DNA of 64,000 nucleotides from Enterococcus_G camelliae. Its GTDB lineage: Bacteria > Bacillota > Bacilli > Lactobacillales > Enterococcaceae. Below are positions 53,517 to 63,560 of this stretch, one piece after another (the first letter of the stretch is position 1; each line of letters starts with the position of its first letter). Under the pieces are notes generated by a model, which did no database searches, had not been told where the DNA came from, and worked only from the letters and a program-made list of their open reading frames with translations. The DNA is taken from NCBI RefSeq assembly GCF_042685105.1, contig NZ_JBHUMO010000013.1, forward strand, positions 53,495 to 117,494, read 5' to 3'. A program made the position numbers and the translations under genes.

Positions 53517-55556
53517 CTATCCTATCTTCCTTTCATTTTCTAAGATGACTTCCATTGCTTCTTTAGATGAGCGTGTTCGTTTTAGTTCCTCAATTAATGA
53601 GGTACTCTTGGCCATTCTAACTAAAGAAATAAGTGCTGGAATTTGTTCTTGACTATCTTTACTCGCAAGACAGAATACTATATTTACTTTCTTTTCCCCA
53701 AAACGTATTTGTTTCCGACTAATTACTATACTGATACCGCTTTGATAGATATGTTTAGAAGGTTTACCATGAAACAACGCAAAGTGTTCATCCGATACTG
53801 AGTAATATCCCATTTTTCTGATACCTTCAAAAATTTCTTCACAATATAATTCATCAATATTGCCAGAATTGTAAAGAGTATGACAAGCCAATTGAACAAC
53901 ATCTGTCCAAGATTCACTACCGTCAATAAACGAGATACCATTGTCAACTATCATATCTGAAAACTTGGCAATGACTTCGCGTTTTTCTAATTTAGGGTAC
54001 CCAAATTCATTTCGGATAATCTCAAGAACACGCGCCCTTTTTTTATCATGAAGAAATTCTAAGCTTTTATTCAGGCTATAATAATGAGATAGTATTTTCT
54101 TCCGTGTGATACCATTTGCTATAATGCAATTTACATCTTTCTCGCTCATAATTGGATTAACAACTATAACTGGTCTGCCAACTGGATGCATCCCTAATTC
54201 TGTAGTCGAAATAATAAAATCAATACAAGACCAATCGCGATATATTTCTAGTAGATATATTGGTAATACCTCAACTACTTTTATATGAAAATCATTGATT
54301 AATGTTTCCTTTAACATTGTGGAAGTACCATAACCATATCCGCATACAAGTAAAATTCTTTTGGGTATTACATCTCTTATGCGACGAATGCTAGCTACAA
54401 AATGAATCGTAATATATGTTAATTCCGCATCACTCTTCAGATATTTTAAAATATCAATATCTTTAATAACCTGTGATACAATTTCATATACTTCCAAATC
54501 TCTTGTGGTTAGAATATTCATGACATCTTCAGTTATATTGATGTTATCCCTAATACGACGAATAAGGGGTGCCATGTGTAAAATTAGTCCTTTAGCTAAA
54601 TCAGCATCATCATTAAAATCAATACCCATTTTTTTACTCATTTTATCGATCAATTCAAATGTAATTGTTTCGATCTGAATTGTTAAATCTGAGTCAGCTA
54701 CTGAATATGAACTTGTATAATTTAGTAAGTAACTCATGTATTCTTTTTGATTATTTGTAAAATTAAGCTTTGTAACACTTTCAATCTCCTCAATGAACTC
54801 ATTCGTATGAATTTTTGAAAGATGTTTATTTCCTTGTTTAGGTGATTCAAATTGAACATCTTTTTCATGGAGCTTACTCCAAATCACAATCATAACATTT
54901 GTAAAGTACCAGCCAAAAGAATCATCTGATAACATGACTTCATTTCTTTTTAAATTCTCTCTTATAACGCTTACAACTTTTTTAATATCAATACCATCAT
55001 AAGATTTAGAGAAGACTTCTCGTACCAAATTTTCAAAATTGGACTGTGTATTCACAGAAGATACGAACAGACTGTCATAGCATTTCATTGTTTGAAAAAG
55101 TAGTTTTACTATTTGATTGATGTTTCCTTCAACTCTATACCCATTTTTATAAGTTAGTGTTAAATCATGATTTAACAGTATTTCATCAACTGCTTTTAAG
55201 TCATTTTTTAGCGTAGAACGAGATACCTGCATCTTCGCTGCTAAATGATTTAAGTTTAATAGTTTGGAATGTATCAATAAAATAAATAATAAAAGCTCTA
55301 TTCGATCATCTTTAGACATTAAAAAATTTTTTCTATCCTGAATGCTTGAAAAATCGAACTGTTCTAAAAAATACTTTCCATCAGTTGTTCTTCTTATCAA
55401 TGGTAATTTTTTTAAAGAAAAAAAATCATTAATTTTTTCTATATCATATCGAATATATCGTTCATTTATATTTAATTCATTAGAAATCTTGCGAAGCGTT
55501 GCCTCATTTTCTTTATCTAAAAAATATAATGTTTTTAGCATTCGCTCAGTTAACAA
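53517..55556 (-). CDS. PRD-containing transcriptional regulator, MtlR/ManR/BglG-type activator
   Basis: A 679-residue PTS-controlled regulator. N-terminal helix-turn-helix domains are at about 1-65 and 80-140 (LAAKMQVSRSTLKNDLKAVDEIL). PRD1 (about 190-290) seems to lack the usual histidines. PRD2 (about 300-395) has H327 in GLILHMAPLIRRIRD and H385. An EIIB-like domain follows with C405 in ILLVCGYGYGTSTM, and a C-terminal EIIA-like domain with FALFHGKPSKH. It is DNA-binding rather than RNA-binding. It is expected to activate the locus when its sugar is transported. It precedes EIIA by one base. Confidence 0.92.
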   Translation of the reverse strand: MLTERMLKTLYFLDKENEATLRKISNELNINERYIRYDIEKINDFFSLKKLPLIRRTTDGKYFLEQFDFSSIQDRKNFLMSKDDRIELLLFILLIHSKLLNLNHLAAKMQVSRSTLKNDLKAVDEILLNHDLTLTYKNGYRVEGNINQIVKLLFQTMKCYDSLFVSSVNTQSNFENLVREVFSKSYDGIDIKKVVSVIRENLKRNEVMLSDDSFGWYFTNVMIVIWSKLHEKDVQFESPKQGNKHLSKIHTNEFIEEIESVTKLNFTNNQKEYMSYLLNYTSSYSVADSDLTIQIETITFELIDKMSKKMGIDFNDDADLAKGLILHMAPLIRRIRDNINITEDVMNILTTRDLEVYEIVSQVIKDIDILKYLKSDAELTYITIHFVASIRRIRDVIPKRILLVCGYGYGTSTMLKETLINDFHIKVVEVLPIYLLEIYRDWSCIDFIISTTELGMHPVGRPVIVVNPIMSEKDVNCIIANGITRKKILSHYYSLNKSLEFLHDKKRARVLEIIRNEFGYPKLEKREVIAKFSDMIVDNGISFIDGSESWTDVVQLACHTLYNSGNIDELYCEEIFEGIRKMGYYSVSDEHFALFHGKPSKHIYQSGISIVISRKQIRFGEKKVNIVFCLASKDSQEQIPALISLVRMAKSTSLIEELKRTRSSKEAMEVILENERKIG

Positions 55557-55582
55557 TTAAACTCACCTTTTTCATTTCTTTT

Positions 55583-55664
55583 TATCGTACGATAGTCCTT
55601 CCTTTCTTAATTTTTTTCATAACGATGGCATGCTTTTTATTGTACCCACTTAAAACATGCCATC
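55583..55664. promoter_or_regulatory. Palindrome and hairpin between GH92 and regulator genes
   Basis: A perfect 12-base palindrome TATCGTACGATA (55583-55594) and a 9-base stem GATGGCATG/CATGCCATC (55624-55632 with 55656-55664) occupy the 126-base gap. No T-run follows the stem on the minus strand, so it is not an obvious terminator. The palindrome may be an operator for transcription starting at the regulator gene. Confidence 0.45.
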
Positions 55665-55682
55665 ATCTTTTCAAGTGAAACC

Positions 55683-58600
55683 TTACTGTGACACTCTTAA
55701 CGTAAAACTCGTTTTTACTCCATTTGTAGAGATTGCTGTAACTTTGGTAATTCCTGCTTTAACTGCAGTAATCAGTCCGTTTTCATCAACTGTTGCTATA
55801 CTACTATTTTGACTTTCCCATACGATTTGCTTGTTTGTAGCGTTTTCTGGAGTTACTGTAGCCTTAAGTTGCAATGTATTTCCTTTTTTCATGATGGTAA
55901 TTGCTGATGTATTAATTGTTACTTTATCAACTGGAATGTCCGTTTCAGCATTCTTTTCAAAATAAAATTGAACTTTCATATCTTTTAATAATTTTTCAAT
56001 TTTAAAAGAGTTCGCTTCTTTAGATAACTCTTGTTTCTCCCCATTGACCTCCACATAAGCTGGATAATAGCCATCTAGTGGTGCCAATGAATATTGAATA
56101 GCATCGCCATACTCAAGTGTATTCGTTCCGGTTGGAGAGACTGTTCCTCCTTCGTTAGCAGAAGTTGTAACATTTATCTTCGTAGCAAAACGGAACCAGT
56201 CGACGTTACAAACATATGACTTACCTGTTCCAACAAATTTAAGGTAAATATTTTTAACCCCAGATAGTTGCTTACTTTGCTCATCGGTTAACTGTATACT
56301 AGTTGTTTTATACGTTGACCAACCTTCTTGTGCAGTTGGAGGTGTCGCAATGCTAAAGATTGGATTCGTATCTAACGAATCTGCATAAACTTCAACCGTC
56401 GCATCATCGCATGTATCCTTTCCTTGTCCAGCATAGCGAATCTCAAAGTAATTTGGTGAATGATTACTGAAGTCGACTGCCCTGTAGCCAGCATTAAAGC
56501 CAACTTTTACACCACCAATATTCTGACCATCATTTAGAACATTCCCACTATCATATGTTTCAGCTTCAATTTTTTTATATGCATCTCTCCGATTATTAAT
56601 CGCATATAAAATATCATCAATAAGTTGAATACCTTTTTGATAATCAGACTCTTGACTTTCAGGGTTAGCTACAATATCTTTCGCTTGCGTGATAACCTGG
56701 GTATAATTTGTCTTAAATGATTCATCAAAGCCAGATTGATCTTCTTTTTCTGCAATAGCGATTGCACTTTCTAAATCAGCCTTCGTTACAGTCGTATCAG
56801 CATTCCCTAATAATTCAAACTCACTAATGTTTCCTTTTCCTTTAAAATCAATCTTGAAATAACGGTAGGCTTGTTGACGATCTTCAGAAATTGCAAATGG
56901 TTTTGTATATTGACTCCATTTAAATGATACGTTATCTCGACTATCTACTGTTTCCCAATTCTTACCATCTGAAGAACCAGAAAGAGTTATGTTATCAAAT
57001 GTTTGACCATCTGAATTTTTTCCTGAAGTAATGGTATAAATTGTAGGAGTTTGAACTTTCTTAAACTTATACACAACAGATTGATTATTTATAACTGTCT
57101 CAGTATCAGAATTATTATCAACTAGTTTATTCGCATCACTGATATCAGTAATCATTAAATCTTTAAATGTTGCTTTATCACTATCCGTTTTCGTAACATT
57201 TGATTGTAACATATCTGATTTAACTTTTTGATTTTTATCTTTTGTTAAAGATGTAGGCACATCTTCCTCACCAGAACCCCATTCTTTATTTGGTTCACTC
57301 CCCATATCAAATTCAATTGTTCCACCATTCATTAACTGTTCATGAGTTAATGTATTTTTTGTTTGCGATTTCCCATTAACTTTGACATTTTGAACATAAA
57401 TATTTTTATCTGAATTGTTCGGTGCGCTAATTGTCAAATCCTTACCGTTTTCAAGGTGAACAGTTGCCTTCGTGAATAATGGCGAGCCGATTGCATATTC
57501 ATTACTTCCTACATTTAATGGATAAATACCTAAAGATGAAAGAATATACCATGCTGACATTTCTCCGTTATCTTCATCTCCAATATATCCTTGACCAAAG
57601 TCACTTCCTACATATGCTCGTTTTAAAATATCCCGAACATACTTTTGTGTCTTCCAAGGTTGGCCGGCATAATTATACATATACAGAATATGATGGGAAG
57701 GTTGGTTACTATGTCCATACTGTCCTAGTTTAACTTCCCTAGCTTCATACATTTCATGAATATTTCCACCAGTCCATTCACCCGGAGTTGTCAGGATACT
57801 ATCAATTTTTTCTGCTAAAGCTTCTCGACTTCCATAAAGGTTGACTAGTCCCTGACCATCAAACGGAACTGAAACAGACATATTGTAGGCATTCGTTTCT
57901 GTATAATCATGTGCCCAACTCGTAGGATCAAAATTGCTGTCTGACCAACTCCACTCACCATTAGTTGTTTTCCCTTTAAACCAGCTATTTGCCGCCGTAT
58001 CTTTTTTGTCAAATAAAAGTTGATAGTTTAATGCACGATTATAGAAATAAGCTGCTTCGTCAGTGTGTCCTAGTTTCTCTGCCATTCTAGCGATACCATA
58101 ATCATTAATATAGCCTTCCATCGACCAAGAAAATCCATGACTATCTTTATCATAAGGAACATAACCAATGAAATTAGAGATATTCAATTGATTTCTTCCG
58201 CCACCTGTTAGATTTTGAGAAACAACTGAAGCATTTTTTACCGCTGAAAGGTATGCATTTTCTTGATCAAAATTTGTATTTTTTGAAATTGCATCAGCAA
58301 AGATGATATCTGAGCTTGTCCCAACCATACTATTTGTTCCACCTGGAGCTATCCATCTTGGAACCCAAGTATTGTCATCATAATGTTGCACTAAACCATT
58401 CAACATTTCTTCATATTTTTTTGGTGATAAAATTGAATACGCTGACCAAGCTGTACGATAAGTATCCCAAAAACCATTATTACTATACAATATTCCATCC
58501 GTTTCTTTACCTGAATATGGACTAGAATATTTCCAAACTGGTTTTTCATTTGTTCCTGTATTTTCTGAATATTTATTTGGATAAGCTAGTAAGCGATACA

Positions 58601-60638
58601 TGCTTGAATAAAGAGTTGTTAATTGATTTTCAGTTGCTCCTTCTACATCAATTGCATCGAGTTGTTTATCCCAAGTTGTTTGTGTCACTTCTTTTAAATC
58701 TTTGAAGTTTGTATCAGCTAATTCGAGCGCATGATTTTTTTTAGCCTGATCCGCACTGATAAATGAAGTCGCTACTTTCATCTCAACATTTTTTACATCC
58801 GAACCAAAGCTAACGATTGCTTGTTTTCCATTTACAACCTTGTTCGTTTGGATTGTTTGATCAAATGTTCCATATACATACATTCTTGTCATACCATTAC
58901 TTGTATGATCAGTATAGCCTGAGAATGAATTAGTTGCAGGGTCTATTGTTATTTGACCATTTGCTCGAACGCTATCAAAAATGACATTATGCTTCTTCGC
59001 TTTATCATTAAATGTAAATTGGGTGATTGATCCATGTTCGCTTGGTGTCAGGGCTAAGCTAGTTCCTTCGGCAGGACTATCATCAGCAAAATCAACCTTG
59101 TATAAGTGTGCTTTAGCTGTTTCATTATCATGACTAAATTCTGATGCGACTTTATCCGTACTTATTTGAGAACCATCACTAACACTATCAGCATCAATTG
59201 AAGAATTGACCATAAATTGCCATGTTCCACGATCTCCCACCCAATAAGAAGGCTCATGACTGACTGTCATATGCTGGAATTTTTCTCCATTGTTTTGCTG
59301 ATAATCGTATAATTTATTATTATCTGAATTTGTTACTGGTGCCCAAAAATTAAACCCATGTGGAGTAGTTACAGCGGGTGCAGTTAATCCTCTTGAAAAA
59401 CTAGGTGAATCATTGGTTCCTCTTAAAATGTTAACATAATCGGATTTTCGATCATTTTTTTTGACGGTATAATTTGATATTTCAATATCATCAAAATATG
59501 CTGCAAATGCCTTTTGAGCATTTTGGTCGCTATCATGGAAACCAACAACGATTTTATCAATCGTTTTACCGTTTGCATATTTCCCAATGTCTGAACTTAT
59601 TTTGTTCCACTGCTGATACAATAATGTCCTTGATTTTCCTTGATTTTCAGGTGTTAGCGTATTTCCATTTTGATCTAAAGGAGCTAAATCACTTAAATAA
59701 GTTCCATCTGTAAATTGTAAATCTATAGCTACATGCATAGACATATAACTGTAATCATATTCACCTTTTTGATCTGGAAAGACAACATATGACAAATGTG
59801 TATTCTTTTCTACTGGAATATTAACATCAAAAATGTCATTATAAGAATAACTTTCCCCAGCTATAGTCTGCTCTCCTTCAATTTTTAAAGCTTTTTTCCC
59901 TGTCCAACCAACATTTTTTTGCTGATTAATTGAAGTACTTGGACCATTAGATACTATGCTACTCATAATCTCTAATTTATCGTTATTAGAACTAGAATCA
60001 TCTGCTGCATTTCCTGTTGCAATATCAAACTCTGAAAACTGAGTCATATTATCACCATTATTTTGTGTAATATTCAGTTTAAAGTATTTATAAGCCACAT
60101 CATTTTTAAAATTAAAATTCTTCTCCTGAAGTCTTCCTGACCAGGTTTGATTGGACTGTGTATCTAACAAAACCCAATTTTTTCCATCTGAGCTACCATA
60201 AAATTCCCAATTTTTTGGATCACGACCACTAGCATCATCGCCAGAAGTAATACTATAACTATTTATGATTTTTTCTTGTTTCAAAGAAAATGATACCCAT
60301 ACAGGCAGTGAATCTCTTGATAACCACTTAGTACCTAAATCGTTATCAAATATTTTCCCTTTGCTTTCCTTCTCACCATTATCACTACTACCTTGAATAG
60401 TTGCAGTGTCTACTAAGTTTGTGACATTTCCAGTCAATAGTTGTGAAATGGTATTTGACATACTTTTCGAACCTTTGGTGCTTTTGGTAGTATTTAAAAA
60501 GTTTTTAGTCTCGGTGTCTTCAAAAGAATTATGAAACAACACTTTTTTATCAATTACTTCTGCATTTGCTTTCAAAGTAAACAAGGTACTCCCACTTATC
60601 AAAATCATTGCTAGCAAAGCCATTTTCGTTTTCTTCAT
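55683..60638 (-). CDS. Secreted multidomain GH92 alpha-1,2-mannosidase
   Basis: A 1651-residue exported glycosidase from ATG 60638 behind GGGGA. Approximate order: signal peptide (1-26, ending ANA), F5/8-type C (CBM32-like) domain (70-210), a beta-sandwich (215-395), the GH92 module (405-1125), a second F5/8C domain (1140-1300), a FIVAR-like helical segment (1305-1375), a CBM6/35-like domain (1380-1500), a small repeat domain (1505-1575) and a C-terminal Big_2 domain (1575-1651). GH92 marks are GHSNQPSHHILYMYNYAGQP and the catalytic-acid region GDEDNGEMSAWYILSSLG. GH92 enzymes are calcium-dependent exo-mannosidases acting on N-glycans or mannans. No LPXTG or transmembrane anchor is seen at the C-terminus. 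Confidence 0.93.
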   Translation of the reverse strand: MKKTKMALLAMILISGSTLFTLKANAEVIDKKVLFHNSFEDTETKNFLNTTKSTKGSKSMSNTISQLLTGNVTNLVDTATIQGSSDNGEKESKGKIFDNDLGTKWLSRDSLPVWVSFSLKQEKIINSYSITSGDDASGRDPKNWEFYGSSDGKNWVLLDTQSNQTWSGRLQEKNFNFKNDVAYKYFKLNITQNNGDNMTQFSEFDIATGNAADDSSSNNDKLEIMSSIVSNGPSTSINQQKNVGWTGKKALKIEGEQTIAGESYSYNDIFDVNIPVEKNTHLSYVVFPDQKGEYDYSYMSMHVAIDLQFTDGTYLSDLAPLDQNGNTLTPENQGKSRTLLYQQWNKISSDIGKYANGKTIDKIVVGFHDSDQNAQKAFAAYFDDIEISNYTVKKNDRKSDYVNILRGTNDSPSFSRGLTAPAVTTPHGFNFWAPVTNSDNNKLYDYQQNNGEKFQHMTVSHEPSYWVGDRGTWQFMVNSSIDADSVSDGSQISTDKVASEFSHDNETAKAHLYKVDFADDSPAEGTSLALTPSEHGSITQFTFNDKAKKHNVIFDSVRANGQITIDPATNSFSGYTDHTSNGMTRMYVYGTFDQTIQTNKVVNGKQAIVSFGSDVKNVEMKVATSFISADQAKKNHALELADTNFKDLKEVTQTTWDKQLDAIDVEGATENQLTTLYSSMYRLLAYPNKYSENTGTNEKPVWKYSSPYSGKETDGILYSNNGFWDTYRTAWSAYSILSPKKYEEMLNGLVQHYDDNTWVPRWIAPGGTNSMVGTSSDIIFADAISKNTNFDQENAYLSAVKNASVVSQNLTGGGRNQLNISNFIGYVPYDKDSHGFSWSMEGYINDYGIARMAEKLGHTDEAAYFYNRALNYQLLFDKKDTAANSWFKGKTTNGEWSWSDSNFDPTSWAHDYTETNAYNMSVSVPFDGQGLVNLYGSREALAEKIDSILTTPGEWTGGNIHEMYEAREVKLGQYGHSNQPSHHILYMYNYAGQPWKTQKYVRDILKRAYVGSDFGQGYIGDEDNGEMSAWYILSSLGIYPLNVGSNEYAIGSPLFTKATVHLENGKDLTISAPNNSDKNIYVQNVKVNGKSQTKNTLTHEQLMNGGTIEFDMGSEPNKEWGSGEEDVPTSLTKDKNQKVKSDMLQSNVTKTDSDKATFKDLMITDISDANKLVDNNSDTETVINNQSVVYKFKKVQTPTIYTITSGKNSDGQTFDNITLSGSSDGKNWETVDSRDNVSFKWSQYTKPFAISEDRQQAYRYFKIDFKGKGNISEFELLGNADTTVTKADLESAIAIAEKEDQSGFDESFKTNYTQVITQAKDIVANPESQESDYQKGIQLIDDILYAINNRRDAYKKIEAETYDSGNVLNDGQNIGGVKVGFNAGYRAVDFSNHSPNYFEIRYAGQGKDTCDDATVEVYADSLDTNPIFSIATPPTAQEGWSTYKTTSIQLTDEQSKQLSGVKNIYLKFVGTGKSYVCNVDWFRFATKINVTTSANEGGTVSPTGTNTLEYGDAIQYSLAPLDGYYPAYVEVNGEKQELSKEANSFKIEKLLKDMKVQFYFEKNAETDIPVDKVTINTSAITIMKKGNTLQLKATVTPENATNKQIVWESQNSSIATVDENGLITAVKAGITKVTAISTNGVKTSFTLRVSQ

Positions 60639-60665
60639 TTTCGTTATCCCCACTTTCCGATATAA

Positions 60666-61388
60666 CTACTTACTTTTGCTATTTTTTTCCAATATTTCAT
60701 TGAGTCTTTGCATAGCACGATTATTTACAGCGGCATAACTTCTGGCTGATCGAGTTGTTGAATCTGACATGCCAACAAGTTCATCTAATTGAACATTTAA
60801 AACATCTTTCATCGCGCCTTCCATTACTTGAGTTGCTGAAAGTTGGCTTCCAACTTTAATTTCTGATTCTTGGTATCGGTTATCCATCGATGGTCCATCA
60901 AAATCAGCGTTTACTGTTACATGAACACTGGCACCTGAATCTAATAAAACATATTTATTTTTTGCCCCATCTTCAAACCAATATGCACCTTCAATATCAT
61001 CATATTTTCCACTAGTCGGCGTAAAGCTCATTTGGATAGCATTAGGATCCATATCTTCAAAAGTTTGATTTTCAGAACTAATCGCATTTCCGTCTCCATC
61101 ATATTTAAATTTAATTTTTGAATCATTAACAATTTTTACAAAAGTAGGTAGTGAGCCGGTGTTAGAAATAACTCCCGTCACCTCAGCATTTCCGCCAGGC
61201 TCATAACCAATCACTTCGTCATCTGATAAAGGTGTAAAATTTGCAGAAATATTCAAACTACCCATCTTAATTGTCTGCTCCACATTTACTTTTGCTGTAA
61301 ACCAGGCGTAACTAATACCAATGGTTGTCAATAAAAATGCCAAACACACCATAAAAATTTTCTTCTTTGTCGTGAATAATTTTTTCAT
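60666..61388 (-). CDS. TasA/camelysin-like SipW-dependent exported protein
   Basis: A 240-residue protein from ATG 61388, six bases behind AGGAGA. The signal region (KKKIFMVCLAFLLTTIGISYAWFTAKV) is of SipW type: the hydrophobic core ends in SYAWFTA (26-32), matching the AYF(T/S) cleavage region of TasA and CalY. The mature part is a beta-sandwich with GYEPGGNAEVTGVISNTGSLPTF (in part), typical of fibre-forming TasA family members. The end is helical and basic (NRAMQRLNEILEKN). It lies directly before GH92 and after the signal peptidase gene. Fibre assembly is inference. Confidence 0.8.
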   Translation of the reverse strand: MKKLFTTKKKIFMVCLAFLLTTIGISYAWFTAKVNVEQTIKMGSLNISANFTPLSDDEVIGYEPGGNAEVTGVISNTGSLPTFVKIVNDSKIKFKYDGDGNAISSENQTFEDMDPNAIQMSFTPTSGKYDDIEGAYWFEDGAKNKYVLLDSGASVHVTVNADFDGPSMDNRYQESEIKVGSQLSATQVMEGAMKDVLNVQLDELVGMSDSTTRSARSYAAVNNRAMQRLNEILEKNSKSK

Positions 61389-61398
61389 TTTAATTCTC

Positions 61399-61923
61399 CT
61401 ATTCATCTTTTTTTCTGATTCTAATAAAAATTGTCAAGCCCACAACTATTAATGAAGCACTAATCAATCCAGAAGGTGTTTGCAAAAAAAGGAACATATA
61501 CCCTAACAATGGAATTGTTAATACAACTTTTCCCAATAATTTTTTTTCATTTACTCTGTCTTGATCAGAAACATTATTTGCATCACCTTTCGTAATAAGA
61601 TACAAGTGATTGTCCCCTATCTTTTTTTTAAGTACTCGATGAGTGACAACTTCTCCATTCGTAGCTTTGTATGAAACAATATCATTCACGTTTATTTTTT
61701 TTATATTCTCATTCACTGAGATGACAATACTACCTATGAGGATTGAAGGTTCCATACTTCCACTAACAACAGATCTGATTTGTATCGGCATTTCGAAATT
61801 CGAATTTCTTAGCTTTCCAGAGAGAGCACTTAAAACTAGCATGCTCAAAACTAGATAGAAGCAAACGTTACCAATTATTTCAAAAAATTTTTTCATGATG
61901 CTATAGAACTTAGTGCTTGCCAA
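61399..61923 (-). CDS. SipW-type signal peptidase I
   Basis: A 174-residue membrane peptidase. The start is TTG at 61923 behind GGGGAG; the ATG nine codons later has no site. The catalytic serine is S56 in VVSGSMEPSI. The general base position is histidine H95 in EVVTHRVLK rather than lysine, marking the ER/SipW type. KGDANNVSDQD is the conserved box D. TM segments are at about 15-35 and 150-170. In Bacillus, SipW is dedicated to TasA and TapA, and the two SipW-type substrates here flank it. Confidence 0.92.
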   Translation of the reverse strand: MASTKFYSIMKKFFEIIGNVCFYLVLSMLVLSALSGKLRNSNFEMPIQIRSVVSGSMEPSILIGSIVISVNENIKKINVNDIVSYKATNGEVVTHRVLKKKIGDNHLYLITKGDANNVSDQDRVNEKKLLGKVVLTIPLLGYMFLFLQTPSGLISASLIVVGLTIFIRIRKKDE

Positions 61924-61950
61924 CTTCGCTCTCCCCTTTCTTCAAATTCT

Positions 61951-62337
61951 TTATTGCCCGCTCTCATTTTCTTGATTCGTAGTTGTTGTTGCAGTCTCAC
62001 TAGTTAATTCACTAGTTGTTTCCAAAGTTTCTTGACCTGTACTTACGTCCTTGCTCGAGGTTATTTTGTTTGAGTCATTCGATGTATTTTGTTTGTTTGT
62101 AGCACTTCCCGATAAATTATTTTCATCATTTTTCGTTCTTTCTTGCAGCTTGGTAGTCTGCTTATCAATTATTGCCGGTGTAGTCTGCATGCTGTTTTTT
62201 TTAATAGTAAAGTAACCAATATCCACTTTTTCATTATCTGTATAATAGAAATAGGCAAAAACTGTAGCAGGAACTTCGAAAAGCATTCCTCCTAGCAAAA
62301 TGGTTAAACTTAAAAAGCAAACAACATTTTTTTTCAT
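61951..62337 (-). CDS. Small exported Ser/Thr-rich protein with SipW-type signal
   Basis: A 128-residue protein from ATG 62337, one base after the EIIC stop, with GGAG about ten bases upstream. A hydrophobic signal (about 5-27) leads into TVFAYFYYTDNEKVDIG, similar to the AYF-type SipW cleavage site and to the start of TasA-like proteins. From about residue 50 it is low-complexity, rich in T, S, N, E and Q, without a membrane anchor. It resembles no family I know. It may be a minor fibre subunit or a spacer peptide processed by SipW next door. Confidence 0.65.
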   Translation of the reverse strand: MKKNVVCFLSLTILLGGMLFEVPATVFAYFYYTDNEKVDIGYFTIKKNSMQTTPAIIDKQTTKLQERTKNDENNLSGSATNKQNTSNDSNKITSSKDVSTGQETLETTSELTSETATTTTNQENESGQ

Positions 62338-62338
62338 G

Positions 62339-63403
62339 TTAAAGATTCTCCAATTCAATTTCCACAACTTCATCTATATCAGAAGTTAAATTATTTTCTA
62401 AATCATCAACATTTTCTTTCTTTAAAGCATTAACCAATAAAGCCGTTGCAAATGCACCTATTAGGATAGATACAACATAGCCAATTCTACCTTCGACTAC
62501 TGGTAAAACAATAATGCCCCCCCAAGGAGCATGGTTTATAACACCCATTAAGAATGCAGATACATTACCAATAATGCCGCCAACTACGATTGATGGAATT
62601 ACTCGCAAAGGATCATTTGCCGCAAACGGAATAGCACCTTCTGTGATACCTACACATCCCATTAAAATTGCAGCTTTACCAGCTTCTTTCTCTTCGGTAT
62701 TATATTTCTTTGGACTTAAGAAAGTGGCTAATCCTAATCCAATAGGTGGAACACAAATTGCAACACCCACTCCACCCATTAACCATGGAACCGTATCAAC
62801 TTGAGTTTGAGCAAATAAAGTAGCAACTTTGTTTACTGGTCCTCCCATATCAAATGCTGTCATTCCACCTAAAATGGCACCCAATGGAATTTTTCCTGCT
62901 TCTCCCATTGAATTAAGCCAAGAAGTAAGTCCAGTCATTACAGCAGCAATTGGTGTACCAATTCCCCAAACAATAATGGCACCTGTAAGTAAAGTACCCA
63001 CTAAAGGATATAAGAAAATTGAACCTAAAGATTTCAATGAAATCGGCAATTTAATCCGTTTTAATTGAAATACAATAATACCTGCTAAAAAGCCGGCCAG
63101 TATTCCTCCTAAAAAGCCAGCGCCGACTTGTCCTGCTAAGTAAGCCCCAATCATCCCAGGAGCCAAGCCAGGTTTATCAGCAATAGAATAAGCAATATAT
63201 CCACCTAAAACCGGAACAAATAATGACAAACCTCCTAGACCAATTTGAGCTAAGCCAGCAAGCCAACCCTCAGTTGGTGTAGAAGGGGTACTATTCATCA
63301 TAACAGCAAGTGAAAAAATAATTCCTCCAGCAACAATGAACGGAATCATATGCGATGTTCCTGTTAAAAGATGCTTCTTAACCTCATGCAGTTTTTCTTT
63401 CAT
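62339..63403 (-). CDS. PTS fructose-family EIIC permease
   Basis: A 354-residue membrane permease from ATG 63403 behind GGAGGAG. The N-terminus KKHLLTGTSHMIPFIVAGGI and the later DMGGPVNKVA and GITEGAIPFAANDPLRV are diagnostic of the fructose/mannitol group. About nine to ten helices are visible. It has no EIIA or EIIB domains; these are separate at the other end of the locus. First gene of the operon. The likely substrate is mannose or a mannoside released by GH92, but fructose-type specificity cannot be excluded. Confidence 0.93.
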   Translation of the reverse strand: MKEKLHEVKKHLLTGTSHMIPFIVAGGIIFSLAVMMNSTPSTPTEGWLAGLAQIGLGGLSLFVPVLGGYIAYSIADKPGLAPGMIGAYLAGQVGAGFLGGILAGFLAGIIVFQLKRIKLPISLKSLGSIFLYPLVGTLLTGAIIVWGIGTPIAAVMTGLTSWLNSMGEAGKIPLGAILGGMTAFDMGGPVNKVATLFAQTQVDTVPWLMGGVGVAICVPPIGLGLATFLSPKKYNTEEKEAGKAAILMGCVGITEGAIPFAANDPLRVIPSIVVGGIIGNVSAFLMGVINHAPWGGIIVLPVVEGRIGYVVSILIGAFATALLVNALKKENVDDLENNLTSDIDEVVEIELENL

Positions 63404-63483
63404 TCTCAAATCTCCTCCAAACTTTTTATGGTACAACATCAGATTACGACAAAGAATGCGGTTTCACAATTTACAATAATTGT

Positions 63484-63497
63484 TAGTAGCGTTTACA
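63484..63497. promoter_or_regulatory. cre-like site in the EIIC leader
   Basis: On the minus strand TGTAAACGCTACTA matches the CcpA consensus with one mismatch in the last two bases. It lies downstream of the proposed promoter. Confidence 0.55.
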
Positions 63498-63560
63498 AAT
63501 TTTATCCATACCCACTATTCCCATTGGTTTCTACGTTTCCTTAATTGCCTACAAACCGTG

